A DNA stretch of 64,000 nt. It comes from Mycobacterium kansasii ATCC 12478. Its GTDB lineage: Bacteria > Actinomycetota > Actinomycetes > Mycobacteriales > Mycobacteriaceae. This document shows positions 7,866 to 17,577 of this stretch, piece after piece (position 1 is the stretch's first letter; each line of letters begins with the position of its first letter). The stretch lies in NCBI RefSeq assembly GCF_000157895.3, contig NC_022663.1, positions 6,200,001 through 6,264,000 of the forward strand, in the 5' to 3' direction. A program made the position numbers and the translations under genes. Under the pieces are notes generated by a model. It did no database searches, had not been told where the DNA came from, and saw only the letters and a program-made list of their open reading frames with translations.

Positions 7866-10800
7866 ATGTCGTTTGTGATCGCGATGCCGGAGATGGTGGC
7901 TTCGGCGGCAACGGATTTGGCGAGCATCGGCTCGACGATCAGCTCGGCCAACGCGGCGGCAGCAGTGCCTACCACGGGGCTGCTGGCGGCCGGTGCCGAC
8001 GAGGTGTCGGCGACGATTGCGTCGCTGTTTTCGCAGCACGCCGCGGAGTATCAGGCGCTGAGCGCCCAGGTGGTGGCTTTCCACTCCCAGTTTGTGCAGA
8101 CCCTCAACTCGGGTGCGGCCGCCTATGCCGGCGCCGAGGCCGCCAACGTCCAGCAGAGCTTGCTCGACCTGATCAACCAGCCCTTTCTGGCATTGACCGG
8201 GCGCCCGCTGATCGGCAACGGCACCGACGGGACGAGCGGACCCGTCGGGACAGCCGGCGGTCCCGGCGGGTGGCTGTTGGGCAACGGCGGCAAAGGTGGA
8301 GATAGCACGAATGTCGGAGCGACCGGCGGGGCGGGCGGGGCCGCAGGCTTGCTGGGCAACGGCGGCATGGGTGGGACCGGCGGGCCGGGCACGGCCGCCA
8401 CCGCTGGCGGGACCGGCGGCGCCGGTGGTGCGGGCGGGTGGCTTTACGGCAATGGTGGCGTTGGTGGGGCCGGCGGGAGTACGACGGTCAACAACGCCCA
8501 CGGCGGTATCGGCGGGGTCGGCGGCAACGCCGGGTTGCTCGGCTACGGCGGCGCCGGTGGCGCCGGTGGCTCCGCCACCACCGGACTTGGCGGCAACGGC
8601 GGCGCCGGCGGCGACGGCGGTGTGTTCGGTGTCGGCGGCGGCGACGGCGGTGCCGGCGGGAGCGTCACGACCGGGACCGGCGGAACCGGCGGTGCCGGCG
8701 GCAACTCTCAGTACTTCGGGACCGGAGGCGCCGGCGGGCAGGGCGGGAACTCCAGCAACAACCTCGCCGGGACCGTCGGTGGCACCAGCGGCGCGGGCGG
8801 TGTGGGCGGCAGTGGCGGGTCGCTGTTTGGCAACGGTGGTGTCGGCGGGGCCGGCGGCAGCTCGACCAGAGGACTCGCCGGCAGCGGCGGCAATGGCGGC
8901 ATCGGTGGCGTGTTCGGCAATGGCGGCGACGGCGGGGCCGGCGGCGACACTTTGGGTGGGGTTCTTGCGGCGGGAACCGCCGGCACCGGCGGCAATGGCG
9001 GCACTAGCGGGCTGATCGGCGCGGGCGGCAAGGGCGGCGTCGGCGGCAACAATCTTGCTGTTCTCTTCAATGGAACCATCGGGGCCGGCGGCAACGGCGG
9101 TGACGCCCGGCTCTGGGGTGACGGTGGTGCCGGCGGCACCGGCGGGCTGACTTACAACGGCAACGTCACCGGTGGGGCCGGCGGCAGCGGCGGCAACGGC
9201 GGATCATGGTTTGGCGACGGCGGTGCCGGTGGTGACGGCAGCGCCGGCCTCGGCAAGGGGGCCGGCGGCGCGGGCGGTAACGGCGGTGCCGGCCTCGGGA
9301 TGGGCGATGGCGGTCGCGGCGGGGCCGGCGGAGTCGGCGGAGCCAGTGGCGCCGGTGGGGCAGGTGGTAGCGGGGGTGGGGCGCGCATAGGCGATGGTGG
9401 CGCTGGTGGTGCCGGCGGCAACGGCGGCATCACGACTGGGGCCGGCGGCGATGGTGGCCGGGGCGGCGACGTCAGCGTCGCCGGTGCCGGTGGGGCCGGG
9501 GGTGCTGGCGGGAACGGCTCGGTCGGCTCGGCCGGAGCCGGAGCCGGTGGGGCCGGGGGTGCCGGTGGCAACGGCGGGTCGTCGTACGGCAACGGCGGGG
9601 CCGGCGGCGCCGGCGGCAACGGCGCTACCGTCAGCGGCGCCGGCGGGGCTGGTGGCGCGGGCGGCAACGCCTTCGGCATCGGCAATGGCGGGGCCGGGGG
9701 TGCCGGCGGCGGCTCCGCGGCCGCTCAAGGGGGCTCCGGCGGCAGCGGCGGGGCCGGCGGCAACGGCGGCACCGCTGGGTGGTTCGGCAACGGTGGGACC
9801 GGCGGCGACGGCGGCAGCGTCAACGGCACCGGCGCCGGCGGAGCCGGCGGCAACGGCGGCAACGCCACATTCATCGGCAGCGGCGGCAACGGCGGCCTCG
9901 GCGGGTCGACATTTGCCGCAGCCACCGGTGCCGGTAACGGCGGGAACGGCGGCGATGCCATGGGCCTTGTCGGCGCCGGCGGCAACGGCGGGAATTCCGG
10001 CAATTCCCCTCTCAACTTGATTACGCCCGCCAGTGGCGGCAACGGTGGCAACGCCACGACCACCGTGATCGGCAACGGCGGCAATGGTGGCAGCGGCATC
10101 AACGGCGGCGCGAACGGTACCGGCGGCACGCCCGGGCAGCTGGGCAGTCCCGGCCTAGCCGGGGGGGTGGCCCCGCCGCCGAGCACCACCAACGCGTATG
10201 AAGCCCTCGTGGCGAATACGGCCGTGAATCTCGCCAGCACGAGTGCCACCTCTGCTGGCAGTCCGGCGCCTTTCCTGAGCCAGATCGCCGATAACCTGGA
10301 TGGCTACATCCAGCTGACCGGCCAGTCGCTCGGCGCGGCGGTCACCGACTTCAACAGCAATTTGTATAACTTGCCCCAACACCTGATGGCGGCTTTCTCC
10401 GACCTTCTGGCGGGCAACATCAGCGGTGCAGTGCAGCAGGTGGCGAATGGCGTGTTCGGCCTCTTCGTCGATACCTCCAGCCTGTTCTCCGTGACTGGCA
10501 ACTTCCCGCAACTCACTGCGGTCGTGAACGGCGCCCTTGGAGACCTGCTACCGATCCTGACCATCCCCGGAGAGTCGGCGCAGAACGTCGCCAACGTGGT
10601 CAAGTTGCTTACCGACCCGACCATATCGGTGGATGTCACGAATTTCTTGGCTCCCACCCAGACCCTCGGGTTCCCGGTGGCATTGGGTCTGGAGCTGGTA
10701 GGCCCTGCGTTCTCTACAGCTGCCGCGGCCGGAAAGAGTGCCGCGGCATTTTCCCAAGCCGTGCAGGCCGGGAACATGCCGGCGGCTTTGACTGTATTGG

Positions 10801-11105
10801 TAGACGCGCCCGCCGTCATCGCAGATGGCTTCCTCAATGGCCAATACGTGCTGCCCACGCCGCTGACGTTGACGGTTCCCTTTGTGGTTCCGCTGGTCGG
10901 CGTGGTGCCACAAACCATAACGCTGCAGAACAACGTCCCCTTTAACGGGATTCTGCACCCCCTCGAGCGCATCACGGCTATTGCGCCGAACCCACTCACC
11001 GGAGGCATGCTCAACGTCACAACCAACGGCACGGAGATCGGCGGCATCGTTCCCGCGCTGCTGAACTATTGGCCCCAACAGCTCGCGAATGCGATCGGGG
11101 CGTAG
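7866..11105 (+). CDS. PE_PGRS family protein with C-terminal domain
   Basis: 1079 residues; ATG with GGAGG eight bases upstream. Residues 1-95 are the PE domain (MSFVIAMPEMVASAATDLAS), followed by the linker GRPLIGNGTDG typical of PE_PGRS proteins, expected to sit near the outer membrane. About 120-770 is the Gly-Ala-Asn-rich PGRS region built on GGxGG repeats. About 775-1079 is a non-repetitive domain beginning NAYEALVANTAVNLAST and ending near EIGGIVPALLNYW. PE_PGRS30 lies at this chromosomal position in M. tuberculosis (Rv1651c) but on the opposite strand, so orthology is uncertain. PE domains route proteins through ESX systems; the cargo's function is unknown. Confidence 0.9.
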   Translation: MSFVIAMPEMVASAATDLASIGSTISSANAAAAVPTTGLLAAGADEVSATIASLFSQHAAEYQALSAQVVAFHSQFVQTLNSGAAAYAGAEAANVQQSLLDLINQPFLALTGRPLIGNGTDGTSGPVGTAGGPGGWLLGNGGKGGDSTNVGATGGAGGAAGLLGNGGMGGTGGPGTAATAGGTGGAGGAGGWLYGNGGVGGAGGSTTVNNAHGGIGGVGGNAGLLGYGGAGGAGGSATTGLGGNGGAGGDGGVFGVGGGDGGAGGSVTTGTGGTGGAGGNSQYFGTGGAGGQGGNSSNNLAGTVGGTSGAGGVGGSGGSLFGNGGVGGAGGSSTRGLAGSGGNGGIGGVFGNGGDGGAGGDTLGGVLAAGTAGTGGNGGTSGLIGAGGKGGVGGNNLAVLFNGTIGAGGNGGDARLWGDGGAGGTGGLTYNGNVTGGAGGSGGNGGSWFGDGGAGGDGSAGLGKGAGGAGGNGGAGLGMGDGGRGGAGGVGGASGAGGAGGSGGGARIGDGGAGGAGGNGGITTGAGGDGGRGGDVSVAGAGGAGGAGGNGSVGSAGAGAGGAGGAGGNGGSSYGNGGAGGAGGNGATVSGAGGAGGAGGNAFGIGNGGAGGAGGGSAAAQGGSGGSGGAGGNGGTAGWFGNGGTGGDGGSVNGTGAGGAGGNGGNATFIGSGGNGGLGGSTFAAATGAGNGGNGGDAMGLVGAGGNGGNSGNSPLNLITPASGGNGGNATTTVIGNGGNGGSGINGGANGTGGTPGQLGSPGLAGGVAPPPSTTNAYEALVANTAVNLASTSATSAGSPAPFLSQIADNLDGYIQLTGQSLGAAVTDFNSNLYNLPQHLMAAFSDLLAGNISGAVQQVANGVFGLFVDTSSLFSVTGNFPQLTAVVNGALGDLLPILTIPGESAQNVANVVKLLTDPTISVDVTNFLAPTQTLGFPVALGLELVGPAFSTAAAAGKSAAAFSQAVQAGNMPAALTVLVDAPAVIADGFLNGQYVLPTPLTLTVPFVVPLVGVVPQTITLQNNVPFNGILHPLERITAIAPNPLTGGMLNVTTNGTEIGGIVPALLNYWPQQLANAIGA

Positions 11106-12540
11106 TTGCTGACCGGTGTGTCGCGCGAAGAGAAATAGCCTATTTCACCAGCTAGTCCCGCAAGCCCGCGCTGAAGGGTCACACGCTGGTGCCGGCCGGT
11201 CAGCCGTTTCAGCACCATCCGCTCGCTGCCGCGCGTGGCGGCGGTAGTGATGGCGCTGTCGGGTCCGGCCCGCCGGTCGCGGGATTTCGCTTGATCGTGT
11301 CGCGGATGGGTCGGCCCCACGTCGAAACGTCCGACGTTGTCGTGGTGAGCGGACAGCGCCGTGGGTGTCGACCTCGAGGTGGCCGCCGCCTGAAGTCGCT
11401 GCGTTGCCGACGGCGAGACGATCGAAGGGATCGTCGGAATACGAAGTGGGTAACCACTTCACCGCACCATCGACCGACAAAACCCCACGTCAAAGCGGAA
11501 ATTGCCTACCGGAATCGCCCTAACTTCGGGTTAGGGGCCAGTGATCGTTGTAACGACGATGAGTAATCGCTCGAGCACCAAGTTGCGGCGCTCGGAGACT
11601 GGCCGTATCGGCGCGAATTAGGGTGGCGGCCCTGCGGCGGCAAGCGAGCACCGAAGCCCGTTGTGCCCATATTCGGTTCATGTCGGTGGGAGTGTCCGCT
11701 CACCAATTATGAATTCACAATCACCAAATCTCTCGGCGGGGATATGTGTGGCTTCCCACGGGTTTGTGCGACTTTTCGGCCACTGACGCGCCGGCTAGCG
11801 ATCCATGTCGTAAGACGGCGTAGGTGATTTGCCGTGACCAATTCGTGGCGACTGAGGGCAGTTAGGCAGATTTGGCAAACGACACTAACCGCTTGGCATG
11901 TCACCGGCGACGTGATTTCCCGGTCCTCGCGGCCGCATAACACCGGGTAGGGCCAGTGCCCTTTCAATCTGAACATTCGGTGCCGGTCCTCACTGCAGCT
12001 AACGAGATGGATTATCACCGCCTAGATCGCTCGGTCGCTCGGTCGCTGGAAGCTGCGCCTGCCGAACGCCTTTCGGCGGTCGGGATTGCGACGATGATGA
12101 GCGATCAGACAACGACGGGCTTTTGAATGCATGGTGAGCGCTGTCATGCCGCTCAAATGCGTTGTTGTACAACAGGACAATACCGTGATGGGCAAGGCTG
12201 CTGGTGGGTGTGCATCGAGGGCGCAGGCGATTGCTTTCGCCGCCTGGGCGGCAAGGCGCCTGACGGGCCAATCGGAATCTGCTATGGCGCAACACGTTTG
12301 CTGTTCGAAATAGCGTCGCATACTACAGTCCCGCGCGGGGCCAGCCGGGTCGCTGCCATGAGTGGAGTTGAACTCCTTCGGTCAAATGTCACCTCGCCGC
12401 TATCACCTAGATAAGTTCCACCCAATCAACTGAAAATGATCATTTTCCGTTGTTGTTGTGTCCCAGGGGATTACGTTTCTTTTTGCCGATGAGGTCGGGT
12501 CTCATCGGGTCAAACCGTTCATGTTGTGGGGGCGATGAGC
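11106..12540. other. 1.4-kb region with no convincing gene
   Basis: Both strands contain only short open frames with poor ribosome-binding sites, unusual residue composition and no recognisable family. AT content rises in the right half (for example around 11700-11720 and 12420-12450). The most structured element is a perfect 16-bp palindrome at 12432-12447, roughly 95 bp before the next PE gene. This region may be decayed coding sequence plus the promoter of that PE gene. Confidence 0.5.
12432..12447. promoter_or_regulatory. Perfect 16-bp palindrome, possible Fur/Zur-family operator
   Basis: GAAAATGATCATTTTC is a perfect palindrome in an otherwise GC-rich region, with its right end 93 bp upstream of the PE start at 12541. 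Mycobacterial Zur sites contain GAAAAT and ATTTTC half-sites separated by about one base; here they are separated by four (GATC). The half-sites match but the spacing does not, so assignment to Zur or any Fur-family regulator is tentative. Confidence 0.45.
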
Positions 12541-15216
12541 ATGTCATTTGTGAACGCTGTGCCTGCGGTTGTCCAGGCGGCAGCCCAGGATCTCGCAGGT
12601 ATTCGCCTGGCGCTGGAAGAGGCCGCCGCAGCAGCGGCGGCTCCCACTACTGCGTTGGCGGCGGCGGGCGAGGACGAGGTATCAGCTGCAGTCGCAGCAC
12701 TATTCGGCACCTTCGGTCAGGAGTACCAAGCCGTCAGCGCCCAGGCGTCGGCGTTTCATGCGGACTTCGTCAAGCTGTTGAGCGGCGCTGCGTCTTCATA
12801 CGTCGAAGCCGAGGTGGCGAATGCTGTTTCAGTCCTCACCGGCCGAAATGCCGCTGCTGCAGTGGGCGGCGGGTTCAACGGCAGTCTGACCGCCGCCTTC
12901 AATGGTGAACTGGCTCTCCAGGCTGCCAACTCGCTCGCGAACGCGTTTGGTGCCGGAGCTTCCGGTCTCGCCCTGCAGACCGGAGGAGCCATCGTGTCCG
13001 GTATCGGCACGGGGTTGGTTCAGACGGGCGAAGTCATCGTGGCGGCCGGCCACTCCCTGCAGAATTTCGGCGTTCTTATGTCGGGCGTCGGCGCTGGGTT
13101 GAGCACCCAGGCGAGTGCCGCCCTGACACAGGCGTTGACGTTGGGCGGTTCATTGAGCGGTCAACTCGGCGCGTCCCTGTCAGGCAGCCTCGACCTTGGC
13201 CTACCGGAGTTGATCGCGGCATTCAACGGTGGCTTGACCGGACTGATCCACACGGGTCAAACCCTGACTGGGAACGTGCTCATAGGCTTCAGCAGCGGGC
13301 TTAGTGAGCTCATCCAAACGGGCGGAACCCTATTGGCTAACCTCGGTGGCAGCTTGCCCGAGATTGCCGCCCATCTCAATGTTGCCTTTTCGGCGACTTT
13401 AGGTGGGGCCTTGCCGACGTTGGTTGCAGCGGTCAACGGTGGTGTGACTGGGTTGCTTCAGACGGGGCAGTCGTTGGCGACCAGCTTGGCAGGCGGCGTC
13501 GGCGGTGGCCTGAGCGGGCTGATTCAAACGGGTGAGAGTCTCGTCGCGACCTTGACCGGCGGGTTGAGTGTGCCGGTGTTGGCTGCGCAGTTGTCGGCGG
13601 TGTTGCGGGCCGGTTTGGGTGGGTCGTTGCCGCAGTTGGTGGCCGCGCTCAATGGTGGGTTGCATGGGCTGGTCGAGGTGGGGCAGCGCTTCGCGGCCGC
13701 GGTGGGCGCGGTGTTGGATGCCCCGGCGGTGGTGGCCGCGCTCAATGGTGGGCTGCACGGCCTCGTCGAGCTGGGCCAAAGTTTCGCCGCGACCCTGGCC
13801 GGTGGCTTCAATGCTCCCGCGTTGGCCGCGCAACTGAGCGCGATGTTGCAGGCCGGTTTGGGTGGGTCGTTGCCGCAGTTGGTGGCCGCGCTCAATGGTG
13901 GGTTGCACGGGCTGGTCGAGGTGGGGCAGCGCTTCGCGGCCGCGGTGGGCGCGGTGTTGGATGCCCCGGCGGTGGTGGCCGCGCTCAATGGTGGGCTGCA
14001 CGGCCTCGTCGAGCTGGGCCAAAGTTTCGCCGCGACCCTGGCCGGTGGCTTCAATGCTCCCGCGTTGGCCGCGCAACTGAGCGCGATGTTGCAGGCCGGT
14101 TTGGGTGGGTCGTTGCCGCAGCTGGTGGCCGCGCTCAATGGTGGGTTGCATGGGCTGGTCGAGGTGGGGCAGCGCTTCGCGGCCGCGGTGGGCGCGGTGT
14201 TGGATGCCCCGGCGGTGGTGGCCGCGCTCAATGGTGGGCTGCACGGCCTCGTCGAGCTGGGCCAAAGTTTCGCCGCGACCCTGGCCGGTGGCTTCAATGC
14301 TCCCGCGTTGGCCGCGCAACTGAGCGCGGTGTTGCAGGCCGGTTTGGGTGGGTCGTTGCCGCAGTTGGTGGCTGCGCTCAACGGCGGCCTCAACGGGCTG
14401 ATCCAGACCGGTCAGTCGTCGGCGACCAGCTTGGCCGGCAATTTGGGTGGCGGATTGAACGCCCTGATTCAGACCGGCCAGACGTTCGTGGCCAGCTTGA
14501 CAGGCGGCTTCACTGCTCCGGCGTTGGCCGCACAGCTCAGTGCGATGTTGCAGGCCAGCCTGGGCGGATCGTTCCCGCAATTGGTTGCCGCGCTCACCGG
14601 GGGGCTCAACGGAGTGATTCAAACCGGACAGAATCTGGTCGGCAGCCTGGGAGCAGCGTTCGGTGGACGCTTGCCGGAGCTGGCGGCGAGGCTATCCGCG
14701 GCCCTGTCGGCGAGCTTGAGCGGGAGCCTGTCGGCGGAACTCAGTGCGGCATTGGCGACGAGCGTCAACGGCGCGTTGTCCGCATTGGGGTCGGGGCTGG
14801 TGCAGACCGGTGGGACTCTGGCGGGCGGTCTGGGTGCTGGGCTGTCGGGTCTCCTCGGCACGGGCCAAGTGCTGGCCGGCAGCTTCGGTGCAAGCGCGTC
14901 CGGACTGCTGCGGACGGGCGAAGCCCTCGCGGCCATTTGGGAAAATGCCGCGGCTCAGATCGGCGGTGCGCTGGGCGGCGCGGTCGAGGCAAGCCTTGCC
15001 GTCGGGTTTCCGGGGCTGTCCCACGTCGGTCTGACGCTTGCGACAGGTATCGCCAACGTCCCCGCCGGCCTAGCCCAGACCGGCGGGGTCATCCTGACGG
15101 CTTTGGATAATGCATCTCTTGGACTCGCTGCCAATATCGGGGCTGCGCTGGCCGACCTCCAACTCGCCATCCAAGCGGCGTTGAACGCGAGCCTCGGTGT
15201 TCAGGTCGCTGCCTAG
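12541..15216 (+). CDS. PE family protein with long amphipathic repeat region
   Basis: 891 residues from ATG 12541, chosen over ATG 12535 because GTGGGGG lies eight bases upstream and PE proteins normally begin MSFV. Residues 1-95 are a PE domain (MSFVNAVPAVVQAAAQDLAG). The rest is not PGRS: it is made of Leu-Ala-Gly-rich helical repeats of the type GLIQTGQSLxxxLxGGxxxGL. Three almost identical 81-residue units lie in the middle (DNA 13612-14340). No signal peptide, catalytic motif or GRPLIGNG linker is visible. The repeat pattern suggests a filamentous or membrane-interacting exported protein; function is unknown. There is no PPE partner next to it. It ends 109 bp before argC. Confidence 0.85.
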   Translation: MSFVNAVPAVVQAAAQDLAGIRLALEEAAAAAAAPTTALAAAGEDEVSAAVAALFGTFGQEYQAVSAQASAFHADFVKLLSGAASSYVEAEVANAVSVLTGRNAAAAVGGGFNGSLTAAFNGELALQAANSLANAFGAGASGLALQTGGAIVSGIGTGLVQTGEVIVAAGHSLQNFGVLMSGVGAGLSTQASAALTQALTLGGSLSGQLGASLSGSLDLGLPELIAAFNGGLTGLIHTGQTLTGNVLIGFSSGLSELIQTGGTLLANLGGSLPEIAAHLNVAFSATLGGALPTLVAAVNGGVTGLLQTGQSLATSLAGGVGGGLSGLIQTGESLVATLTGGLSVPVLAAQLSAVLRAGLGGSLPQLVAALNGGLHGLVEVGQRFAAAVGAVLDAPAVVAALNGGLHGLVELGQSFAATLAGGFNAPALAAQLSAMLQAGLGGSLPQLVAALNGGLHGLVEVGQRFAAAVGAVLDAPAVVAALNGGLHGLVELGQSFAATLAGGFNAPALAAQLSAMLQAGLGGSLPQLVAALNGGLHGLVEVGQRFAAAVGAVLDAPAVVAALNGGLHGLVELGQSFAATLAGGFNAPALAAQLSAVLQAGLGGSLPQLVAALNGGLNGLIQTGQSSATSLAGNLGGGLNALIQTGQTFVASLTGGFTAPALAAQLSAMLQASLGGSFPQLVAALTGGLNGVIQTGQNLVGSLGAAFGGRLPELAARLSAALSASLSGSLSAELSAALATSVNGALSALGSGLVQTGGTLAGGLGAGLSGLLGTGQVLAGSFGASASGLLRTGEALAAIWENAAAQIGGALGGAVEASLAVGFPGLSHVGLTLATGIANVPAGLAQTGGVILTALDNASLGLAANIGAALADLQLAIQAALNASLGVQVAA
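13612..14340 (+). repeat. Three tandem 243-bp repeats inside the PE gene
   Basis: Units 13612-13854, 13855-14097 and 14098-14340 are nearly identical at the DNA level, with a few substitutions such as CAGTTG/CAGCTG and CAT/CAC. Each encodes 81 residues starting GLGGSLPQLVAALNGGLHGL. A diverged partial copy follows from 14341. Near-identity, including at third codon positions, indicates recent duplication or homogenisation. Copy number is likely to vary between strains. Confidence 0.95.
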
Positions 15217-15299
15217 TAGCCCGACGGCGTCGTGGTGCGCCTCCAACCGTGGCGGCAACAGCGCCCAGCCGACACATTCCGGAATGGATTTGCAAACAT

Positions 15300-15315
15300 C
15301 TGCATAACCATGCAG
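15300..15315. promoter_or_regulatory. ARG box (ArgR operator) before argC
   Basis: CTGCATAACCATGCAG is a perfect 6-4-6 palindrome ending 10 bp before the argC start codon. It closely matches the mycobacterial arginine operator with TGCAT/ATGCA arms. A related half-site-like TTTGCAAACAT lies just upstream (15289-15299). An argR gene is present in the same operon, so arginine-dependent repression of the whole arg run from this site is expected. Confidence 0.85.
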
Positions 15316-15325
15316 AATCGGCCGA

Positions 15326-16369
15326 ATGGCCGATGTGACAAAGGTGGCGGTTGCCGGTGCCAGCGGCTACGCAGGCGGTGAAATCCTACGTCTATTGCTG
15401 GGGCATCCAGCGCGCACCGCCGGCCGGTTGACGATCGGCGCGTTGACCGCCGCGGGCAGCGCGGGCAGCACGCTGGGTGAGCATCACCCGCATCTGGTGC
15501 CGTTGGCCGAACGAATTCTCGAACCCACGGAGCACAACGTGCTCGACAACCACGACGTGGTGTTCCTCGCTCTGCCGCACGGATATTCGGCGGCGCTAGC
15601 CGCGCAACTCGAGCCGGAGACCCTCATCATCGACTGCGGCGCGGACTTCCGGCTTACGGACCCGGCGGCCTGGGAGCGGTTCTACGGCTCCCCGCACGCC
15701 GGGAGCTGGCCCTACGGTCTACCCGAGTTGCCAGGTGCGCGTAAACGGCTGAAAAGCGCACGCCGCATCGCGGTTCCCGGGTGTTATCCAACCGCGGCGT
15801 TGCTGGCGCTACTGCCCGCCATGGCCGACGATCTGATCGAGCCGGCTGTGACCGTCGTCGCCGTCAGTGGAACGTCAGGGGCGGGCCGCGCGGCCAAGAC
15901 GGACTTACTCGGATCGGAAGTCATCGGGTCGGCTCGGGCCTACAACATTGCCGGTGCCCATCGGCACACCCCGGAAATCGCGCAGGGGCTGCGCGCGGTT
16001 ACCGGCCGCGACGTCACAGTGTCGTTCACCCCCGTCCTGATTCCGACGTCGCGCGGCATCTTGGCCACCTGCACCGCGCGCACCCGCTCGCCGATCGCCC
16101 AATTGCGGGCAGCCTACGAAAAGGCCTACGACGCTGAGCCCTTCGTTCATCTGCTGCCTGAGGGCCAGTTGCCCCGCACGGGCGCGGTGATCGGCAGCAA
16201 CGCCGCGCATATTGCCGTCGCCGTCGACGAGGGCGCCCAGACGCTGGTGGCGCTGGCCGCGATCGACAACCTGGTCAAGGGAACGGCCGGCGCCGCGATC
16301 CAATCCATGAACCTGGCGATGGGCTGGCCGGAAATCGACGGCCTGTCAGTCGTAGGAGTGGCACCGTGA
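15326..16369 (+). CDS. argC: N-acetyl-gamma-glutamyl-phosphate reductase
   Basis: 347 residues. Third step of arginine synthesis: NADPH-dependent reduction of N-acetylglutamyl phosphate to the semialdehyde, in the cytosol. The N-terminal nucleotide-binding loop is VAVAGASGYAGGEILRLLL (8-26). The catalytic cysteine sits in RIAVPGCYPTAALLAL near residue 150. The C-terminal dimerisation region ends at NLVKGTAGAAIQSMNLAMGW. First gene of the arg operon, directly after the ARG box. It overlaps argJ by four bases (GTGA), so translation is coupled. Confidence 0.97.
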   Translation: MADVTKVAVAGASGYAGGEILRLLLGHPARTAGRLTIGALTAAGSAGSTLGEHHPHLVPLAERILEPTEHNVLDNHDVVFLALPHGYSAALAAQLEPETLIIDCGADFRLTDPAAWERFYGSPHAGSWPYGLPELPGARKRLKSARRIAVPGCYPTAALLALLPAMADDLIEPAVTVVAVSGTSGAGRAAKTDLLGSEVIGSARAYNIAGAHRHTPEIAQGLRAVTGRDVTVSFTPVLIPTSRGILATCTARTRSPIAQLRAAYEKAYDAEPFVHLLPEGQLPRTGAVIGSNAAHIAVAVDEGAQTLVALAAIDNLVKGTAGAAIQSMNLAMGWPEIDGLSVVGVAP

Positions 16370-17577
16370 CCGAAACACCAACCGTCACAAGGTTGCTGCG
16401 TGCTCAAGGGGTCACCGCACCGGCCGGCTTCCGGGCCGCCGGCATCGCCGCTGGCATCAAATCATCCGGTGCCCCCGACCTCGCGCTGGTATTCAATGAG
16501 GGCCCCGACTATGCCGCCGCGGGCGTCTTCACCCGAAACAAGGTCAAGGCCGCGCCGGTGTTGTGGACCCAGCAGGTGTTGACCACCGGACAGTTGCGCG
16601 CGGTGATTCTCAACTCCGGCGGCGCCAACGCGTGCACCGGCCCGGGTGGCTTTCAGGACACCCATGCCACCGCCGAAGCGGTCGCCGCCGAGCTGTCGGA
16701 CTGGGGAACCGAGACCGGGGCCATCGAGGTCGCCGTCTGCTCGACGGGCCTGATCGGCGACCGGCTACCGATGGACAAGGTGCTCAACGGCGTTCGTGAC
16801 ATTGTGCATGAAATGCACGGCGGGCTAACTGGCGGCGACGACGCCGCGCACGCCATCATGACCACCGACACCGTTCCCAAACAGGTTGCGCTGCACCATC
16901 AGAAGTGGACGGTCGGCGGGATGGCCAAGGGTGCGGGCATGCTGGCGCCGTCGCTGGCCACCATGCTGTGTGTGCTGACCACCGACGCGGTCGCCGAGCC
17001 TGCGGCACTCGATCACGCGCTGCGCCGAGCCGCCGCCCGCACCTTTGACCGGCTCGACGTCGACGGCAGCTGTTCCACCAACGACACGGTGCTGTTGCTG
17101 GCTTCGGGGGCAAGCGAATTCACGCCGTCGCAAGCTGACCTCGACGAAGCGGTGCTGCGGGTCTGCGACGATCTGTGCGCTCAACTGCAAGCCGACGCCG
17201 AAGGCGTCACCAAGCGTGTCACGGTAACGGTAAGAGGAGCAACCAGCGAGGACGACGCGTTGACCGCCGCCCGGGTAATCGCTCGTGACAGCCTGGTCAA
17301 GACGGCGCTTTTCGGATCCGACCCGAACTGGGGCCGCGTGTTGGCGGCCGTCGGGATGGCGCCGATCACCCTCGATCCCGATCGAATCAGCGTGTCGTTC
17401 AACTGCTCAGCCGTCTGTGTCGACGGAGTCGGTGTTCCGGGAGCACGCGAGGTCGACCTGTCAGGTGCCGACATCGACATCACCGTGGACCTGAATATCG
17501 GCGATGGGCAGGCCGCCATCCGGACCACCGACCTGTCGCACGCCTACGTCGAAGAGAATTCGGCCTACAGCTCATGA
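16366..17577 (+). CDS. argJ: Glutamate N-acetyltransferase / amino-acid acetyltransferase (ornithine acetyltransferase)
   Basis: 403 residues, GTG start overlapping the end of argC. ArgJ recycles the acetyl group from N-acetylornithine to glutamate. It is made as a precursor that cleaves itself; the cleavage and nucleophile site is visible in KGAGMLAPSLATMLCVLTTD, where the Thr of ATML becomes the catalytic N-terminus of the beta chain. The N-terminal part contains NSGGANACTGPGG (oxyanion and substrate region). The stop codon TGA overlaps the first ATG of the MIRU array that separates argJ from argB. Confidence 0.97.
   Translation: MTETPTVTRLLRAQGVTAPAGFRAAGIAAGIKSSGAPDLALVFNEGPDYAAAGVFTRNKVKAAPVLWTQQVLTTGQLRAVILNSGGANACTGPGGFQDTHATAEAVAAELSDWGTETGAIEVAVCSTGLIGDRLPMDKVLNGVRDIVHEMHGGLTGGDDAAHAIMTTDTVPKQVALHHQKWTVGGMAKGAGMLAPSLATMLCVLTTDAVAEPAALDHALRRAAARTFDRLDVDGSCSTNDTVLLLASGASEFTPSQADLDEAVLRVCDDLCAQLQADAEGVTKRVTVTVRGATSEDDALTAARVIARDSLVKTALFGSDPNWGRVLAAVGMAPITLDPDRISVSFNCSAVCVDGVGVPGAREVDLSGADIDITVDLNIGDGQAAIRTTDLSHAYVEENSAYSS

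Noticed and set aside
12127..12414. 95-codon plus-strand Cys-rich frame as a small secreted protein
   Set aside because: No ribosome-binding site, no signal peptide, and irregular composition.
11106..12540. Insertion-sequence remnant in the 1.4-kb gap
   Set aside because: No terminal inverted repeats, target duplications or transposase motifs could be recognised.
13612..14340. CRISPR array
   Set aside because: The repeats are 243 bp, directly adjacent without spacers, and in frame within a protein. The 53-bp repeats at 17572-17783 also lack spacers. No cas genes are present.
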